From Actinostola sp. cb2023 (taxonomy: Eukaryota; Cnidaria; Anthozoa; Actiniaria; Actinostolidae): DNA of 64,000 bases. Both the position numbers and the translations under genes were made by a program. This document shows, piece by piece, positions 63,367 through 64,000 of this stretch. The stretch spans positions 1,120,001 to 1,184,000 of the forward strand of contig JAUJYZ010000974.1 of NCBI GenBank assembly GCA_033675265.1, read 5' to 3'. The notes beneath the pieces were generated by a model. The model had not been told where the DNA came from. It did no database searches and saw nothing but the letters and a program-made list of their open reading frames with translations. Within the stretch, counting starts at the first letter, position 1, and each line of letters starts with the position of its first letter.

Positions 63367-64000
63367 TAGCTGTCCCTTGTACGTCTAAAATGGCAGTAGC
63401 CGGCGATTACTTGCAAACGAGCAATATCTGTTCCCATGCAGGGTCCATAATTAACGTACGTGTTTAATTTTGCAGTGTTTAGGTTTTTGAAGATTTTCTA
63501 AAAAGTCATTTTTTAAATTTAGAAACATTTCCCTTCGTAGTAGGCTATGTTAAAAAACGCCTCAACCGTATTTAATTCGTTTAATTAAAATACGTACGAG
63601 TGGCTTACCATCTGACCTTCGTTGGCTGTCTTCTTAATGTTTATACATCAAAACCAACAATGACTTCAATTACCAGCAGTTTTCCTGTAAAAACGAAGGT
63701 AAAATTATATGAGCGAATAAGAATAAGTATATTCAGATAAAACTAGTTTTTAACTTGGGAAATAGCGAACACACTTTCGCTCTTCGATCGTTCGAGTCAA
63801 ACTTTTTGAGTACAAAATCCTTGAAGAGCGCCTATTTACCATTTAGCACGATGCAAATTCAAAACTCGCTTTAGTTCGAAACGTCGACCAAAACGACTTT
63901 ATTAGCACTGATATTAAAGCTACTAAACTAGTTTTACGACTATTCGGCCATGTTTTTGACGATAAGAGAGCGTAATTCAAATATGCATGCTGAGCACAAA

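Larger units (their letters stand above)
62171..64000. other. Astacin intron 3 (part), with repeat and palindrome
   Basis: No further astacin exon is found before the window ends. It holds the 45-bp array (62690-63200) and the palindrome at 63203. The last 600 bp show nothing I can annotate. Confidence 0.45.

Noticed and set aside
62171..64000. Search for the astacin zinc-binding exon
   Set aside because: No HExxHxxGxxH-type sequence was seen in this stretch; the remaining exons must lie beyond the window.

Overview
This is eukaryotic, metazoan genomic DNA. Genes are split by GT-AG introns, products are animal-type (ID helix-loop-helix, MRPL15, COPS5, NFYC, a LamG-like membrane protein, an astacin protease), and the space between them is packed with short inverted-repeat transposons. 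No sequence in the window names the species. The intron density, AT-rich intergenic DNA, mix of hAT, TTAA and mariner-type MITEs and the LamG-type surface protein fit a marine invertebrate, with a cnidarian (anthozoan) my best guess. That placement is inference.

Layout. 1-4.4 kb: no gene seen. 4.5-5.0 kb (+): a single-exon ID-type HLH gene with TATA box and polyA signal. 7.7-9.2 kb: a nest of transposons inside each other. 9.7 kb (-): one unidentified terminal coding exon. 12.2-12.7 kb: a 101-bp tandem repeat. 13.2-16.4 kb (-): MRPL15, four exons. 18.2-22.0 kb (-): COPS5/CSN5, ten exons, complete at 334 aa. 22.2-37.1 kb (+): NFYC, ten exons, complete at 377 aa, head to head with COPS5 across 253 bp. 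37.2-38.6 kb: a foldback element directly after the NFYC stop. 40.9-45.7 kb (+): a signal-peptide/LamG-like/single-TM protein, seven exons, 340 aa. 46.95-54.55 kb: about 4.6 copies of a ~1.68-kb tandem unit, each with a tRNA-like segment. 58.0-59.3 kb: a second large foldback. 60.45 kb to the window end (+): the first three exons of an astacin metalloprotease, with its catalytic core outside the window. All multi-exon models were joined by hand; exon phases agree throughout and totals are multiples of three.

The most unusual signal is in NFYC. Four of its exon-intron junctions have been tandemly multiplied: the exon 6 acceptor 3 times, the exon 7 donor 6 times (each with about 57 bp of exon sequence), the exon 8 donor 20 times at an exact 17-bp period, and the exon 9 donor region twice. 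Only one copy of each keeps the normal reading frame, but two of the exon 7 copies form intact, phase-0 candidate cassette exons of 57 nt.

A second theme is a set of inverted-repeat elements with perfect 7-bp target duplications, from a 56-bp miniature to 1.3-kb foldbacks. How the genes work together: they are mostly unlinked housekeeping and developmental genes. The one clear regulatory link is the shared COPS5/NFYC promoter.
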